Shown one piece after another: positions 22,621 through 34,927 of a stretch of 64,000 nt of DNA. Position 1 is the first letter of the stretch, and each line of letters starts with the position of its first letter. Both the position numbers and the translations under genes were made by a program. The notes under the pieces are model-generated. The model made no database searches and had not been told where the DNA came from. It worked only from the letters and a program-made list of their open reading frames with translations. Source of the DNA: Rhizopus arrhizus. Taxonomy: Eukaryota; Mucoromycota; Mucoromycetes; Mucorales; Rhizopodaceae. The DNA is taken from positions 434,001 through 498,000 of the forward strand of contig JAKZZE010000013.1 of NCBI GenBank assembly GCA_024220505.1. Direction: 5' to 3'.

Positions 22621-25217
22621 TTATTTTTTACTATAAAGCAATAACTTTACAGGATTATGACCTCGACTTAATTCGGTTGCTTCCATTTTTCTCGCCAGAG
22701 TAAAATCAACACAATCATGCTTGAATTGATTTAAAATGTCAGTGTAATTAGAATAAAACTATTGGAAAGTGATAGGATTAGTATAGAACAATTGAATAAA
22801 ATAGACTTGCCTTGATTCCTTCAACCAGATTCGTTCGAATCTCATTTACTTTTAAATAAGCCGCTTCCAAATTACAAATCGCCCTTTCTCTTTTCGACAG
22901 CACTTGAACGTTATCGATTTCGAGTGCAAGTTGTGTATAGGATTGTCTGAGCTGGTATATGATGTCATCTTGTTCCTGAGCATATGTCTGCATACGATCT
23001 TGGTAGCCCTGATAATTTCTCAAAAAGGAATCAAACACATCCGAAAACTGTTCGACCTCCAATTTCACAGTCGGTGAGCCCTTGGTCAATTCCTGACATC
23101 GATCCAGCAAAGCGGACGAGATATCATCTCGGTCAGTCATCTCGACTACTTCTCTTTCCAATGCTTGACGATGTTTCAGATTGTCTTGTAATCGTCTGAA
23201 TTGCTGTCGTACCTTGGCTGTTGTCTGCAAAATGTCTTCGTCTTGATGTAGATGAGGCAAATGTCGCATGATTTCTTCTACTGGTTTGGATAGCATCGCA
23301 ATCGCTTTACCCCAATTGGCTACCTTGGCTTGAACAATACGATCCGCCTTTTGTGCGGCTTGGATGGTATCATTGTATTGTGTTCCCAAAGTTAATAGAT
23401 GCTGATTCAGGGACCTTGAACTAGGTCGGCTCCATACTTTGCAGCATCAGTACATGCACATGTATTACACTAGACTTCACTACCACTTACATTTTCCATA
23501 TTGTTTACTTAGCATCACATCCTGTTCATTCTCTTCTTCAAGTGCATTAAATCCTTCTTCAATTAGGTCAAGTGCCTTTTTGGACATGTCTTGTACCTTG
23601 TGTAGCATATCATTCAATGTTTGAATACCTCCCAAGTGCTGTACTTCTTCTGCATGATCTAATAATTCCTTTGGAAGGTCATCTATAACATCCAAAGAAT
23701 AAGGCAATCGAAACTCGCTCATAAGCCTATATCAAACCAATCAATGATACATGTTTGATCGCATCTGTCCGCTTACTTTTGATGTTCAGCGTTCAATTCC
23801 TTATTCTTTCCTAAAATCTCAACATGAACAATATAATTCTTTTTATCTTTATACACACTTGCTGCCTGATGAACAGCAAACGGAACTAGCTTTTCAAAGA
23901 GAGGTCTTTTTATAAACAAAGCATCATTCGGCCTTTCAGGCAAGATCAACCAATAGTTTGGATCCAAAATAAACTGGGGCAGGATGGGTTTGGCCATGTC
24001 GGACCTTAGGATAGGAGCCAGTTGATCCGGTTGAGGTATCGTCTCCATATAGACCACGTCATTATCCTTTTCTGCTCGTATCAAATCTCGATCGATTGAT
24101 TGGTCCAATGTCGTCATCTGCTGTACAAAGGAAGCATGCAGTGTGATCTCTGTGAGCGCTGACAACTTTTGAAGAGCGAATGAGAGACTTGATTTAGCTA
24201 GACGCAACCGAGTGATTTCCTCTCCATAACGACCCGACGAGATGGCCTCATTGGCCTTTTGATATTGTGCCACAGCAGCAAAATAATAATGTTTGATCTC
24301 ACCAATCGTCTTCCAATCATCTGGGAGCAAGGCATGGAGGTGGTCTAAGAAGGCACGGTAGCAATCAGAGACCTTGATGGCCAATCGAGCGACCGTGCCA
24401 TGCTTCATATGCTCCATTACTGCCTTTTGCCAAATACATTCGTGTGCTTGTGCAATCATGATTGCAATCAATGCGTCGACCAATTCAAAATCACTGGGTA
24501 AATTGACTCGAAATTCCATACACGTTTGAATATAACTTAAACAACCAGCTGCGTGCTATACTCTTTATGTTCAATTTGCTATTTGAATACACTTTTATTT
24601 TTTTATTTTTTTTTTTAATACCTGAAAATGTTGACAGGCTTTCCTGATTCCTTCAGTTGAAATTGAACTTTGCAAGGTTGCCAAGTTGCTATATAAACTA
24701 GCCATTCGGAATAATACACATGATTTCTCGTAGTTTAAATTGCTTATTGTCTCTAAAAGTAATTTCACGTGTCTGTTCCCATGGTTTCCTCTCTTTACAC
24801 TTACCTGGACTATTGTGATTGTTCGCAGCAAAGATAGGGAACCAACTGATACCTAAATTTATCTAATAAAGAGTGAGTGTGATTGTAGAGAGGAAGAAGA
24901 AAATTACATCAACAGGAAACCGAGATCCTAAAAATTGCAATTGGTTAAAATAACTTGAAAAAGGTTAATGAAATGAGTATGTTTGTGGATCTCTTTGTAA
25001 TTTACATGGACAAGTCCTCTAATAAAAAAGAATAATCCAACTGTTCATGTTCCAAACAACGTTTTCTGAGTGCGTCCAAAAGTAGACAATCATTTTCATA
25101 CATTTTTGTATCTTCAGCATAACTTGTTGAAATATATTTCAGTAAAGCAGGCGTCCAACATAATCTATCTGGTTTCTTTATTGGAATCGACAGAAAGTTA
25201 ACCTCTGCCTTTCTCAT
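22621..25217 (-). CDS. PalA/Rim20-like BRO1-domain protein (ALIX family)
   Basis: Scaffold that binds ESCRT-III and, in ascomycetes, recruits the pH-responsive factor PacC/Rim101 for processing. Eight exons: 25217-25006, 24953-24908, 24862-24805, 24752-24622, 24555-23777, 23726-23491, 23436-22811, 22758-22621; phases close to 741 aa. The BRO1 domain starts at FLSIPIKKPDRLC, and includes NLNYEKSCVLFRMASLYSNL and AIMIAQAHECIWQKAVMEHM. After about residue 410 comes the V-shaped LYPx(n)L-binding domain, rich in coiled coil. There is no long Pro-rich tail, which favours PalA/Rim20 over Bro1, although a Bro1 role cannot be excluded. The last intron uses a GC donor (AAG|GCAAGT). Without that splice the conserved final helix starting FYSNYTDILNQF would be lost. 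Confidence 0.9.
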
Positions 25218-25341
25218 TTCTTTTGTACTAAATAAAGCTGAACAAAGAGTAGAATACAGTTTTTATATAAAAGCAAAAAAAGAGAGCAAAAAATAAAAAA
25301 AAGGGGAAAAAAAAAAAGGGAAAAAGGTCATGCATTTTTAT

Positions 25342-26455
25342 TTATGTTACACTTTTATTTACAACAGTTTTTTCCATATAAATCTGCATTTCTCTAGCGT
25401 ATCTTGCTTTATCCAACTCTGCTTTTTCGGTCCAGGGCTGTCGTTGTTCGGGTGACATGGCATGCCAAGTAGCCGAAATCGATTTGCTGATAGGCCCCAC
25501 AGTAGAACCAGGAAAATTTTGGGATACTTTTGGGTAGACATCTGCAAGATAATGAAGGTAGGCTGACATTGGATGCTTTGGACCAAAAGGGTGTTTGTTT
25601 CTCTTCTTTTTACGTCCTCTTGGATCCTTTTGTCCATTTCGTTTCTTGTTATTTTTTGATTGTTCTTGTCTTGGTGTTGACTTTTGAGTGTAATCTGGAT
25701 ACTTTTTTAAGCGTTCTTCTTTAATAATAGAAGCTTGATTTGTATAATGTTCCCTTTGATCCTATTTTATAAACTATCAGGAACCCTTCATGTACACCAT
25801 TCTGTCTTTTTACATCAGTTAACTTCTTCCAACTATCGCCTATTTCTTTACTTATTTCAGCCACAGTCATCTTTGGATTGGATTCCAACAGTTTACGTCT
25901 CATGTCACGATTAAACAAGAGGTACGCATTGGGTGGTCTTTTTGAGTCTTCTTTGGTTGCCATCAGGCTTTGATTGATTTGAATATGACTCATGCTACTA
26001 TTAATGCTACTGCCAGTACTGGAAGTAGGTGAAGTGATTGTGTTGTTTGCTGTTTGTTTTAACTCAAGTAACGAAGAATATTTCGAAAAGGGCTTGTTTG
26101 GCTCTTCTTTTTCTTCCTTTTGTGCTTCTCGAATAGCTTCAGGTGAAACGATATGTTTTGGGATGTGACTTGGTTGTGAAACATCATTACATTGTTTATT
26201 GAGCTTTTGTTGTATATCATCGTTGATTGGTGGTAGATAATAAAATCTTGATGGCTCAAGCATTAAGTTATCATGTATTATACTTGCCGACTAACGCAAT
26301 ATAAATTTTTAATTTTTTTCTTTTCTTTTTTTTTTTTATTTCTTTTTTACTTTTTGTTGTTGTTCAGGTAAAATATTCAAATGATTAGAAAATAGAAATG
26401 GATTTGGTTGATTTGTTTTATACAATGAATAATTAAATACATCTTCTTGTCCCAT
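25342..26455 (-). CDS. Tandem HMG-box protein
   Basis: Probable nuclear DNA-binding protein. Three exons, 26455-26351, 26290-25814 and 25761-25342, give 333 aa with phases closed. HMG box 1 (about 152-217) contains KRPPNAYLLFNRDMRRKLLE and ISKEIGDSWKKLTDDQREHY, the latter formed by the second splice. A basic linker (RGRKKKRNKHPFGPKHP) precedes box 2 (about 255-320), with PMSAYLHYLADVYP and ISATWHAMSPEQRQPWTEKA. Asn at the intercalation region of box 1 (RPPNAY) resembles sequence-specific MATA/SOX-type boxes, while box 2 resembles the non-specific type. The first exon (MGQEDVFNYS start) rests on a phase-0 join with a GTAAAA donor; a start at 26263 is the alternative. This is not in a sex-locus context. 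Confidence 0.88.
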
Positions 26456-27051
26456 TTTTATGAGTGTGTAATATAAAAAAAGGAACAAAAGAAAGAAAAA
26501 AAAAAAAAGAAAAAGAAAGAGAGAGTAGCGTACGTTTTTTTTTTCTCACCTTATGCATTGCTAAATGTAGACAATTGTACAAAGAGAGAAAAAACCATTT
26601 GATGTAACCTACAAGTTAATTGGTCAATGATCATCTAACTTATCACCTTGTCCTACAAAAACAAGCCTCATGATTTAGCCATTCTTTAAAGAAAAAGAAA
26701 GATGAAGTGTGTGTGTCTATGGCCTAATAACAAAAGAATTCGAGATTACTGTCTTTTTCATTTATGTTGTATAAAAGAAGGGGTGAGAAATGGACTTTTA
26801 AAAAATAGTGGTACGATGAAAGAGAGAGAGACAGCAAAGAATCGGCCACTTTCGCACGGTTAATGTAGCACGGAGCTTGCTCTTGTGCTTTAACCAAAAG
26901 TACATTTCTGTAGCCGAGCAGAATTAATAAATTTTCATTAATAATGAAATCCATTTTGATATTTGCTTACATCGATTAAAAATTATTTTATCCAACTTTT
27001 GTTTATTTACACCTTTTGTGGACATTTTGCTTGGAGAAGCATTTTTTTTTT

Positions 27052-27082
<31 letters not shown>

Positions 27083-28059
27083 GCCTACGATTAAAATTGA
27101 TTTACATTGAAGCTATTAACTAATTCTCATTTTTAGTACTTTTCATTTTTGATGTTTCACAGTTTCTCGTCGATTCAACCCTTATCCTGACCAGAAAAAA
27201 AAAAAACTTTAAACTTTCCAAGTATTCAAATCTCAGTTTCTTGATAGAAAGTAAATAAATGAACCACAATCAACACACAAAAGAGTATTGCTTTATAACA
27301 CGATAGATCTGGTCAATTCAAGCATTTTTACTCAGCAATCTATTCCTAACTATTTTTATTTCATCACGGTTCTGATTGCCACCTTCATTCTCTTTTGCTT
27401 TCTCTCTTCCTCTCTCCAAATATGTATTGATTGCTTCATCTTTTATTGTCCTTTATTCCTGTAATTGAGACAGATATATCTTTTGAAAGGACTCAAGAAG
27501 CAGTACTGCAAAAACTGTGCACGAGCATTTTGTATCACAACCCATTTCAATCTCGAATATCTACAACTTTCAAAATTATTCGCCCATTCTTTTGAAAAAA
27601 TTTCACTCAAAATTATTTTAAAATCTACGCATTTTTTTTATACGCGATACACGTCAGTTGAGGCAGCAGATTCAAGATTCAAAAGGCCTTCAAGCTTGAG
27701 GCAAGACATCTAAGAAGCTCTTGAAGATGGTTGATTAAAATCTTATTGTATGACTCTCCAACTCTTGATCTTAGGTTTCTTGAGATATTTACTCTCTTTA
27801 GTTTACTTTGATATCGATCAAAACTGTACAACTGAATTTAGCTTTGAAAAGTAAGGATGAGGGTATCTGCAGTCAAATTCATACTCTTCAATGTATTTTG
27901 GATGTATGACTGTGTGAGAATAGATAAATTATACATCGCTATGCAAGAATATATGAAGCTCTTTATGTTTATTCACATTGCCTAAATTGCTGGTTACAAA
28001 TTCAAGTCGGCGGTCTGTAATTGTACTACTTTTGTCATTTACTCTTCTTCCCCTATCTT

Positions 28060-28090
<31 letters not shown>

Positions 28091-29258
28091 GGAAGCGATT
28101 GAAATTCTCGGCTGTTTTATTCTTACATGAACAGAACCAGATGAGCGTATTGCTCACAACATAATTGTTATTTTTCGTTTGCTTTGGACATGTGAATTAC
28201 TACACAGGTCTCTGTCTGAGGCCAAATAATAGAACGCATAAGATTGGCATGGAAAAATTGTTTTGTTTATAGACACACAATTAATTGTATAACCCATGTC
28301 TATTTACACCAAGAAAATATGCTGTTTTTTTTTCTTCTTCTTCTTCAAACAGTTACAGTTTACAAGAGAAAAAGGTCTGATTTAAAATTGTGCTGTAGCT
28401 TGAAAAAGTACAGTCAGGTTCTGCCAAGATTAAAGGAACCTTATTTGATTATCGCTCCTGCAACATGGGAAAAGGATTATCTATTAAAAAAACAATTTAA
28501 ATTACTAAAACAGACATTATTAGTCTCCAACGTGATGTTTGCAAGAAGAAATCAGCGGGTATTAAAGTACTACATTCATATCAAGCATATCTATAAGGTT
28601 CAAGACTGATAGGGATATTGCAAAATGTGTACAGGGCCTCGGGCATTACTTGACAGCTAAAAAAAATTATCTTTGGACATATCCTGTTGCGATAAGCTTA
28701 CTATAGTTGAGAAGAAGAAGAAAAAAAAAAGCGAAATAAAATCATGCATAGAGTAGTTTATAATTTTAAACACAATAAAATAATATGGTTATTAGCACGT
28801 CATTTTCTTCTTTTGAAAGGGCAACAACTTGTTTTGCTTTTTTAAATGTTGCTTTAAATTTTTCCAGCCATTCGTTATATTTCCAACTTCCTTACCAAAA
28901 GGACCTTGTTTCTTGTTTAAAGAAGCCTTGCGATAATCATTACATCTTGATTTTTTTTTTTTTTTGCTGCAGAATCAATAGATTAAACATATTACAACTT
29001 GGGATAGGTGTAATCAATAGCAAAAGTTTATTTCTGTATATAAAATATATTTATAAATCCACAGAGATCATTTATAATCAGACTGGAACATCTTTTTAGA
29101 AATACTAGTCAAAACCCAATAGAATTCTTTTGTCAACAGCCATTCTATAAACATATCTGTTTCTGATTTGCCATCCCGAGAAAATAAAATAAATTCTTGA
29201 GCAAAAATACATAAATAAAAAAGAGTTTGTACTTTCATCTCTTTCTTTCTACTTTAAA
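26456..29258. other. Sparse intergenic region
   Basis: 2.8 kb with long A/T tracts (A tract about 27055-27082, T tract about 28062-28090). Frames at 27465-27713 and 28244-28609 (+) are basic and Phe/Leu-rich without motifs, and I do not call them. Confidence 0.5.
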
Positions 29259-29510
29259 ATGAATGGTCAACCGATAAGAACGCGTTGTAAAGAAATATTG
29301 GATATACCTGTTTGGGATTCTTCCCTGGAGAAAATTAGCGAGAATTATTATTTGCTTTATTCACTAAGGCAGTCCGTTAATAAAAGAAAACGTAAATTTA
29401 CCGAAGATGGCAGTAGCGAACACAAGTCTGTGGATTGCATGATGATATCTATGTCGCCGACGTGTCAGTCAGAGCAAGAAAAAACTAAAGAAGACACAAC
29501 GACAGAGTAG
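29259..29510 (+). CDS. Possible small protein, unrecognised
   Basis: An intronless 83-codon frame starting MNGQPIRTRCKEILDIP after a pyrimidine-rich leader (CTTTCTTTCTACTTTAAA) like that of other genes in the window. It is hydrophilic, with a basic patch (NKRKRKF) and an acidic, Ser/Thr-rich C-terminus. Amino-acid usage looks coding, but there is no recognisable domain and length alone does not exclude chance. Confidence 0.35.
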   Translation: MNGQPIRTRCKEILDIPVWDSSLEKISENYYLLYSLRQSVNKRKRKFTEDGSSEHKSVDCMMISMSPTCQSEQEKTKEDTTTE

Positions 29511-29880
29511 CCTTTGGCTAATAGACATCAAAATTTTAGTTCATTCTCGGTAAAGATCAGTGCACTGATGGTGTGAATAAAAGGGAACATTTATTAAAGA
29601 TGTATTGTTTACAGTCTTCTTTTTCTTTAGACTCTATCTTTCAATAAAACCATTCCTTATGTACAATGACTTACAGTTAAAGAAGCGGGAACACATATTG
29701 AACTCTTGGTTTGATATCTTTTCTTTCCTTGCTCTGCGTTACAGTTTAAATTTGGATAGACTTTCTATTTTGAGGCAAATAATTCAGAGTCCATGTATTT
29801 TCAATTTCCGACGTTTGAAATTCGTCATTTAAATGCCCTTATCTTTTATCCTCTTTCTTTTACCTTTTTATTTTAACACA
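29511..29880. other. Promoter region of the M28 peptidase gene
   Basis: 370 bp, T-rich near the start codon (CTTTCTTTTACC), no other feature seen. Confidence 0.4.
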
Positions 29881-31343
29881 ATGAAGCTTATATCATTAAC
29901 CCTTTTGTCCATTTCAGCTCTTTCTGCACTTGTAAGCGCAAGTCCTTTATTTGATCAGCTTCGGATTTTTACTTCTACCTCTGAAACTGAACGTCGACTT
30001 GTCAAATACAGGTTACTTTTCTACTAAAACAAAAAAAAAAACTGCCCAACTAATACTGAACTATAGTGAAGATAGTCCTGCTAGATGGATGACTGAAGCC
30101 GATAAAGAAGCTTTAATTCGTGCTGGTATCAAATTCATGGATATTACGGACTATCCATCTACTTCTGTAAACTCTTTTGCTAACTGGGTACCATGTAAGC
30201 ATCTTATCGTTCTTGTTTTTTTTTGTATGTTTGTTTGATAACTAAACATGTGATTCTTTCAGATATTCCTACCAAAGTAGAATATAAAGATGAAGTCCAA
30301 CCTTTCATTGGCAATTTGACAACTGAAACAATGAAAGACGTGTTGACTACATTCACCAGCTTCCGAAACAGATACTATAAATCACAGTACGGGGCCAAGT
30401 CGTGCCGTTGGTTGATTGAACAAATAAGAGAGATTGCGTCCGGTTATGATCATGTGTCCGTAGACGAATTTGAACACAATGTAAGTGGTAGATGCTGTTA
30501 CACACCGTCTAATGATCTGATTAGTGGGACCAATTCTCGATTGTGGCTCGATTTGAAGGTTCCAACCAGGATCTTGAAAATGAATTGGTCATTGTTGGTG
30601 CTCATCAAGACTCTGTTAATATGTGGTTTCCTTCCTTTGGTCGTTCACCTGGTGCTGATGTAAAGTATAAATGATGAGTGGTACGATAATTCTAATATGC
30701 AAAATAGGATGATGGTAGTGGTACAGTGACTATTTTAGAAGCCTTCCGTAGTCTTGTTCACAATGGTTTCAAACCTGAAAGACCTGTTGAATTCCACTGG
30801 TACAGCGGTGAAGAAGGTGGATTGTTGGGTAGTCAAGCTGTCTCTAGAAAATACAATGAAGAAGGAAAGAAAGTGGTTGCTATGTTACAAAATGACATGA
30901 CTGGATTTATTGGTAAAAATAAGGAAAATGAAGTCATTGGTATTGTTACGGATCATGTGGATGAAAAGGTAAAAAAGAAAACAACGCTTTTACTTTATTT
31001 TATTTTTACAGTTATTTACTTTCTTAAAGCTGACTGAATTTCTTAAAACATTGGTTGACAATTATGCTGATATTCCTTACAGTTTAACTGAATGCGGTTA
31101 TGCTTGTAGTGGTAGGTTCATTGAAAGATGAAAAGAATACTAAACTAAGATTGATCAGATCATGCCTCATGGCGTAAACTCGGATTCCCCTCTGCTTTTA
31201 CGATTGAAAGTGACTTTGATAACTCTAATCCTTACATTCACGGCACAAGAGATGTCATTGAAAATCTTTCATTTGATCATATGAAAGAGTTTGCCAAGGT
31301 TGCTGTTGGATTTGCAGTAGAACTTTCTCACGTACGCGATTAG
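29881..31343 (+). CDS. Secreted M28-family aminopeptidase
   Basis: Zinc exopeptidase that removes N-terminal residues from peptides outside the cell, of the fungal leucine-aminopeptidase (M28E) type. Seven exons: 29881-30011, 30067-30194, 30263-30480, 30525-30659, 30708-30968, 31030-31111, 31159-31343; phases close to 379 aa. A signal peptide covers the first 20 residues ([20 protein letters not shown]). An inhibitory-type propeptide follows to about residue 85. All expected co-catalytic zinc ligands are present: H186 in VGAHQDS, the Asp of ADDDGSG near 205, E239-E240 in YSGEEGG, the Asp of LQNDMTG near 270 and the His of NPYIHGTRD near 346. A Cys pair (ECGYAC) matches the family disulfide. 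The gene is convergent with PWP2, about 170 bp apart. Confidence 0.93.
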
Positions 31344-31512
31344 GTCCCTTTTTATTTCAGATAGCGCACTTGAACGTCGTATAGTCTGCATAAATTGTAA
31401 AGTAATAAACACCCTTTGATGTTCATTCTTTGATCTTCTTGGTACTTTAATCTAGTTTTCACACTTAAAAAATACTAAAAAATCATTTTATCTAACAAAA
31501 AATGGATATTTA

Positions 31513-34503
31513 TTACAAGGACTTTGCAGCAATAGATTGCTGACTTAAAAGATATTTAAGTGTATAGTTATTAGAGTCACATCTATTTGAAAAAAAATAT
31601 GAGTACAGTAAATATATAAAAAGATAGATAACTTACAATGTGGCAATATCATCTCTTACACGATTCACACCTTTATGTAAAGCTCTAAAGACAGGCTGGA
31701 ACTGTCCGCGATGATCGCGAAGATATCTACCGTGATAAGTCATGATGTTTGTTACCCACATCAAGTGGAATTCAACATGAGGGCTTGTTTCCATATGAAC
31801 ACCAACAAATGTCAGCAATTTAAAGAGATACTTTTCAGGCATATTCTGGCAGACAAGGCTGACAGAATCAGGAGGAATACCTTCGAATACAGTATGCAGC
31901 AAAGGCTTTTCATTCAATCTAAATGCCATACAGATAGACTTTAAGTATTCTCTTTCCGCAAGTGCTTCTAATACAGTTTCAGGTGTAATGTCAATTTCCA
32001 GATCAAAGGGATCGAACAAGATATCTTCATCCAAAGAATAAATCAATAGACCATCTGTTGTAGCGGCTGCCCATGATCTGCCGGTGGGTGAAAAACGTAC
32101 GGCTGTAGACTTAACTTCAGGTCTTGCCTTCCTGACAGAAAGATCGCCTGTTTTTGTGCCTGGTAAGGAATTATCCATACGCTCTTCAACATCAGATCCT
32201 TCATCATCCATTTCTTCAATGCTTCCAAACTCTGTCATATATTTTGAATTCAAATATTCTTGAGTACCATCAAGAGAAAGGTTCTGAGAGATTTGGAACT
32301 TTTTGACCAAGAATGTACTTGCTACATCATAAATACAAATGTATTTGCTTGAACCTGATCCAATGATGCTTGAACCATCAGCAGTATAGCAGATAGAGCT
32401 AAAGCACTTTCCAGATGCTGCATTATCTGCTGTCGTACGATCGTCCTTTTTACGTCCACCCATGATGTCTTTACGGCCATCAATAGTAGCCAGTACATTA
32501 CCTTCCTCAGCACCCCAAAACGTGATCTGTCCATCCAAAGTGGCAGCAGCGATCTCTTTTCCATCAGGTTTAAATGCTACAGCCAATACTTCCGTCTGAT
32601 GCACAAGAGGCTCAATCGTCTTGCCACGTCCAAACACGTCCCACGTACGAGCAGAATGGTCCCAACTACCGCTGGCAAGGATCATACCAGTGGGAGAAAA
32701 GGCAAGAGTGCTGATAGGTCCAGTATGACCAGCCATGATATCAAGCAATTTACCTGTTTGAACACTCCAGACATAAATCTCGAATGTATCCAATGTACCA
32801 GCACAGACAATTTCACCAGAGGGGTCCACAGCAAGACAAGTAAACTGGACTGGATTAGGACTTGTAAATGTTCTAAAGTTACGATAACGGACCAAGTCAA
32901 ATGCACGCACAGTACCGTCCAAACTGGCAGAGAACAAAACCTGTCCTTGTTTGGCAAATTCGACCGCCTTCACGCCGCTCTTGTGCTCGCTAAAGGTTAC
33001 AAAACAGAAACCTGAATTTGTGTTCCACACTTTGATTTTACCATCGTCACCACCAGTGGCAAGTGATTGTCCATCAGAAGAATAAGAAACTGAATTGATA
33101 TCATAATAATGCCCTTGCTGCTTCAAAACATAGGTTTCTGATTGCCATTCCCAAACTAACAACTGGCCAAGCGCCTTGGACCCAAATGCCAACCATTCTC
33201 CTGTTGCATTGATAGCTACTGTATCAATCTTGTGCTGAGAAATACTATATATAAAAATGGGATGAGTCAAGACCGTTGTGAAAAGAGCTATTTTATAAAA
33301 ACGAAATGTTTACCTTAATGTATGAATAGCGGTAAAATGAGGAACTTCATAAAGACCAAATAAGCCATTAGAGAAACCGGCAACTACTAAATTGCTTGCA
33401 GAAAAAAATTCTGCTACATTCACCTTGACGCCGGGCATATTAAAGTAATTCTTTTTCAAAATTCTCCATTTGGCTTTATCTACACGAACAATTTCATTAC
33501 CGTCTTCGTCTACTTCTACCATCTCTGTGTCTGAATCTCCATGTAACTCTGCATAGGTTGTATTTTTCCATTGAAACAAAGCTCCATCTCGACTGATAGT
33601 ATATATCTAGAAAGAATTTTTAGAGAACAAAATACAATGTTTTTTTTATCCTCTTACATTTGTCATATCTGCAGAAAACCAAGCATTCACAATATAATCA
33701 CGGTGTCCAGACAATGTTGATGGAACAAAATCTTCCAAGTCTTTTTCGATAGTATAAATACGTGAAGTCATATCTTTACAAGACGTAATGATAAATCTAT
33801 AAAGATGGGCCATTGTTAAGGAAAAATACCTCATTTTCTCCAAAGCTCAACCTTACCTAGAGTCAGGGCTCCAATTGATATTGGTAATTGTATCGTGGTG
33901 CCCAACAGCCGTTTTTATGCGTACAAAAGGTGCATACTCTCGAGTATGTCCAGGTGCTTTCCAGAACTCCACCGTCTTTTCTAAGGAGACAGCAAAGTAT
34001 TTACCGTCTGGACTGAATTTGGCGCTTTTAGTTTTTCCTTTAAAATTCATATGGTGAAGAACAACTCGACGTGCAACACTAATCAACAATGCTCGACCGT
34101 CTATTATATTAAAATGGTTAATGAATCTTTTTCGGATATGTTTGCTTTTTCTTGCCTGTATCAATGGTAACTAAAAGGTTGCCCTTTGGTGAAAGAACTA
34201 AATGATCTATATTCTTGCGCATCTCGATCGGAAGTGTATATGAAGTATTACTATATAACGTTTTATTTGTTAGATACTGCCATATGAAATAAAAGAAACA
34301 TTGTGCATCATTACTTGACAAGATCAAAAAATGAAACTCGATTGCCAACTACACTAATAATTGAATTTCCATCGGGCGTAAATAAAACATTTCCGCCTGT
34401 ATAAACAGTGCCTAAAAGATTGGAAAACTTGATAATATTTCTCAGTTAACTTGCTTTACTTTCATATTTTCTTTTTTTTTCTTACTTTATATGAAGATTT
34501 CAT
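31513..34503 (-). CDS. PWP2: Periodic tryptophan protein 2 (U3 snoRNP/UTP-B component)
   Basis: Nucleolar WD40 protein of the UTP-B subcomplex of the small-subunit processome, needed for early 18S rRNA maturation. Eight exons: 34503-34486 (18 nt), 34427-34315, 34250-34156, 34100-33857, 33796-33658, 33606-33314, 33244-31637, 31582-31513; phases close to 859 aa (yeast protein 923). The start MKSSYKFSNLLGTVY and the later DGRALLISVARRVVLHHMNF match the family N-terminus. Many WD repeats follow (for example GGDDGKIKVWNT and SGSWDHSARTWDVF), then the Pwp2 C-terminal domain. Intron 3 has a GC donor (ACAG|GCAAGA). The apparent stop at 31633 is part of a GTAAGT donor, and splicing adds CDSNNYTLKYLLSQQ as the true C-terminus. 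Confidence 0.95.
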
Positions 34504-34927
34504 GATTTTATTATTTACAGCTTTTAGAAATGCACTTACAAAAAAAAAATTAGGACAACAAATTTGAAAGGTTACTCTGTGGCTTATTTTTTTTTTTTTT
34601 TTTGTTGGAAAAGCTTTGTCCAATTAAATTAGTCTACTGCACGCTGGATGCATAATTTAGTAAACAACCGAGGCAATTCAGGTCATCAAATGTAGATTAC
34701 TAAACAAAACTAGATCAGAAAAAGCATAAAAATAGCTTATCATAGCCCAGAAAAGCAATCTAAATCGAAACAAAATGAGGACATGTATGAAAAAATCCCA
34801 CAAGAAAATTCTTGTGCAAAAATTATAATAATACTGCGAATCAGTTTTATTACAACCCCTTGTGGAATACATTATTATTAGCGTACATGTTTATTATTTT
34901 GTATCATTACTTTATACATGATTATTA
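34504..34927. other. Intergenic, no gene seen
   Basis: About 420 bp between the PWP2 start and the stop of the GPI-protein gene; holds T and A tracts and presumably the PWP2 promoter. Confidence 0.5.

Noticed and set aside
25342..26455. HMG gene as part of a Mucorales sex locus
   Set aside because: The sex locus has a single-box HMG gene between a triose-phosphate transporter and an RNA helicase gene. Here there are two boxes and the flanks are PalA-like and a sparse region.
26724..26954. 76-codon minus-strand frame
   Set aside because: Ser/Leu/Phe runs come from GA repeats on the opposite strand.
28244..28609. 121-codon basic frame
   Set aside because: No family signature, a homopolymer-rich start and no supporting splice or promoter context.
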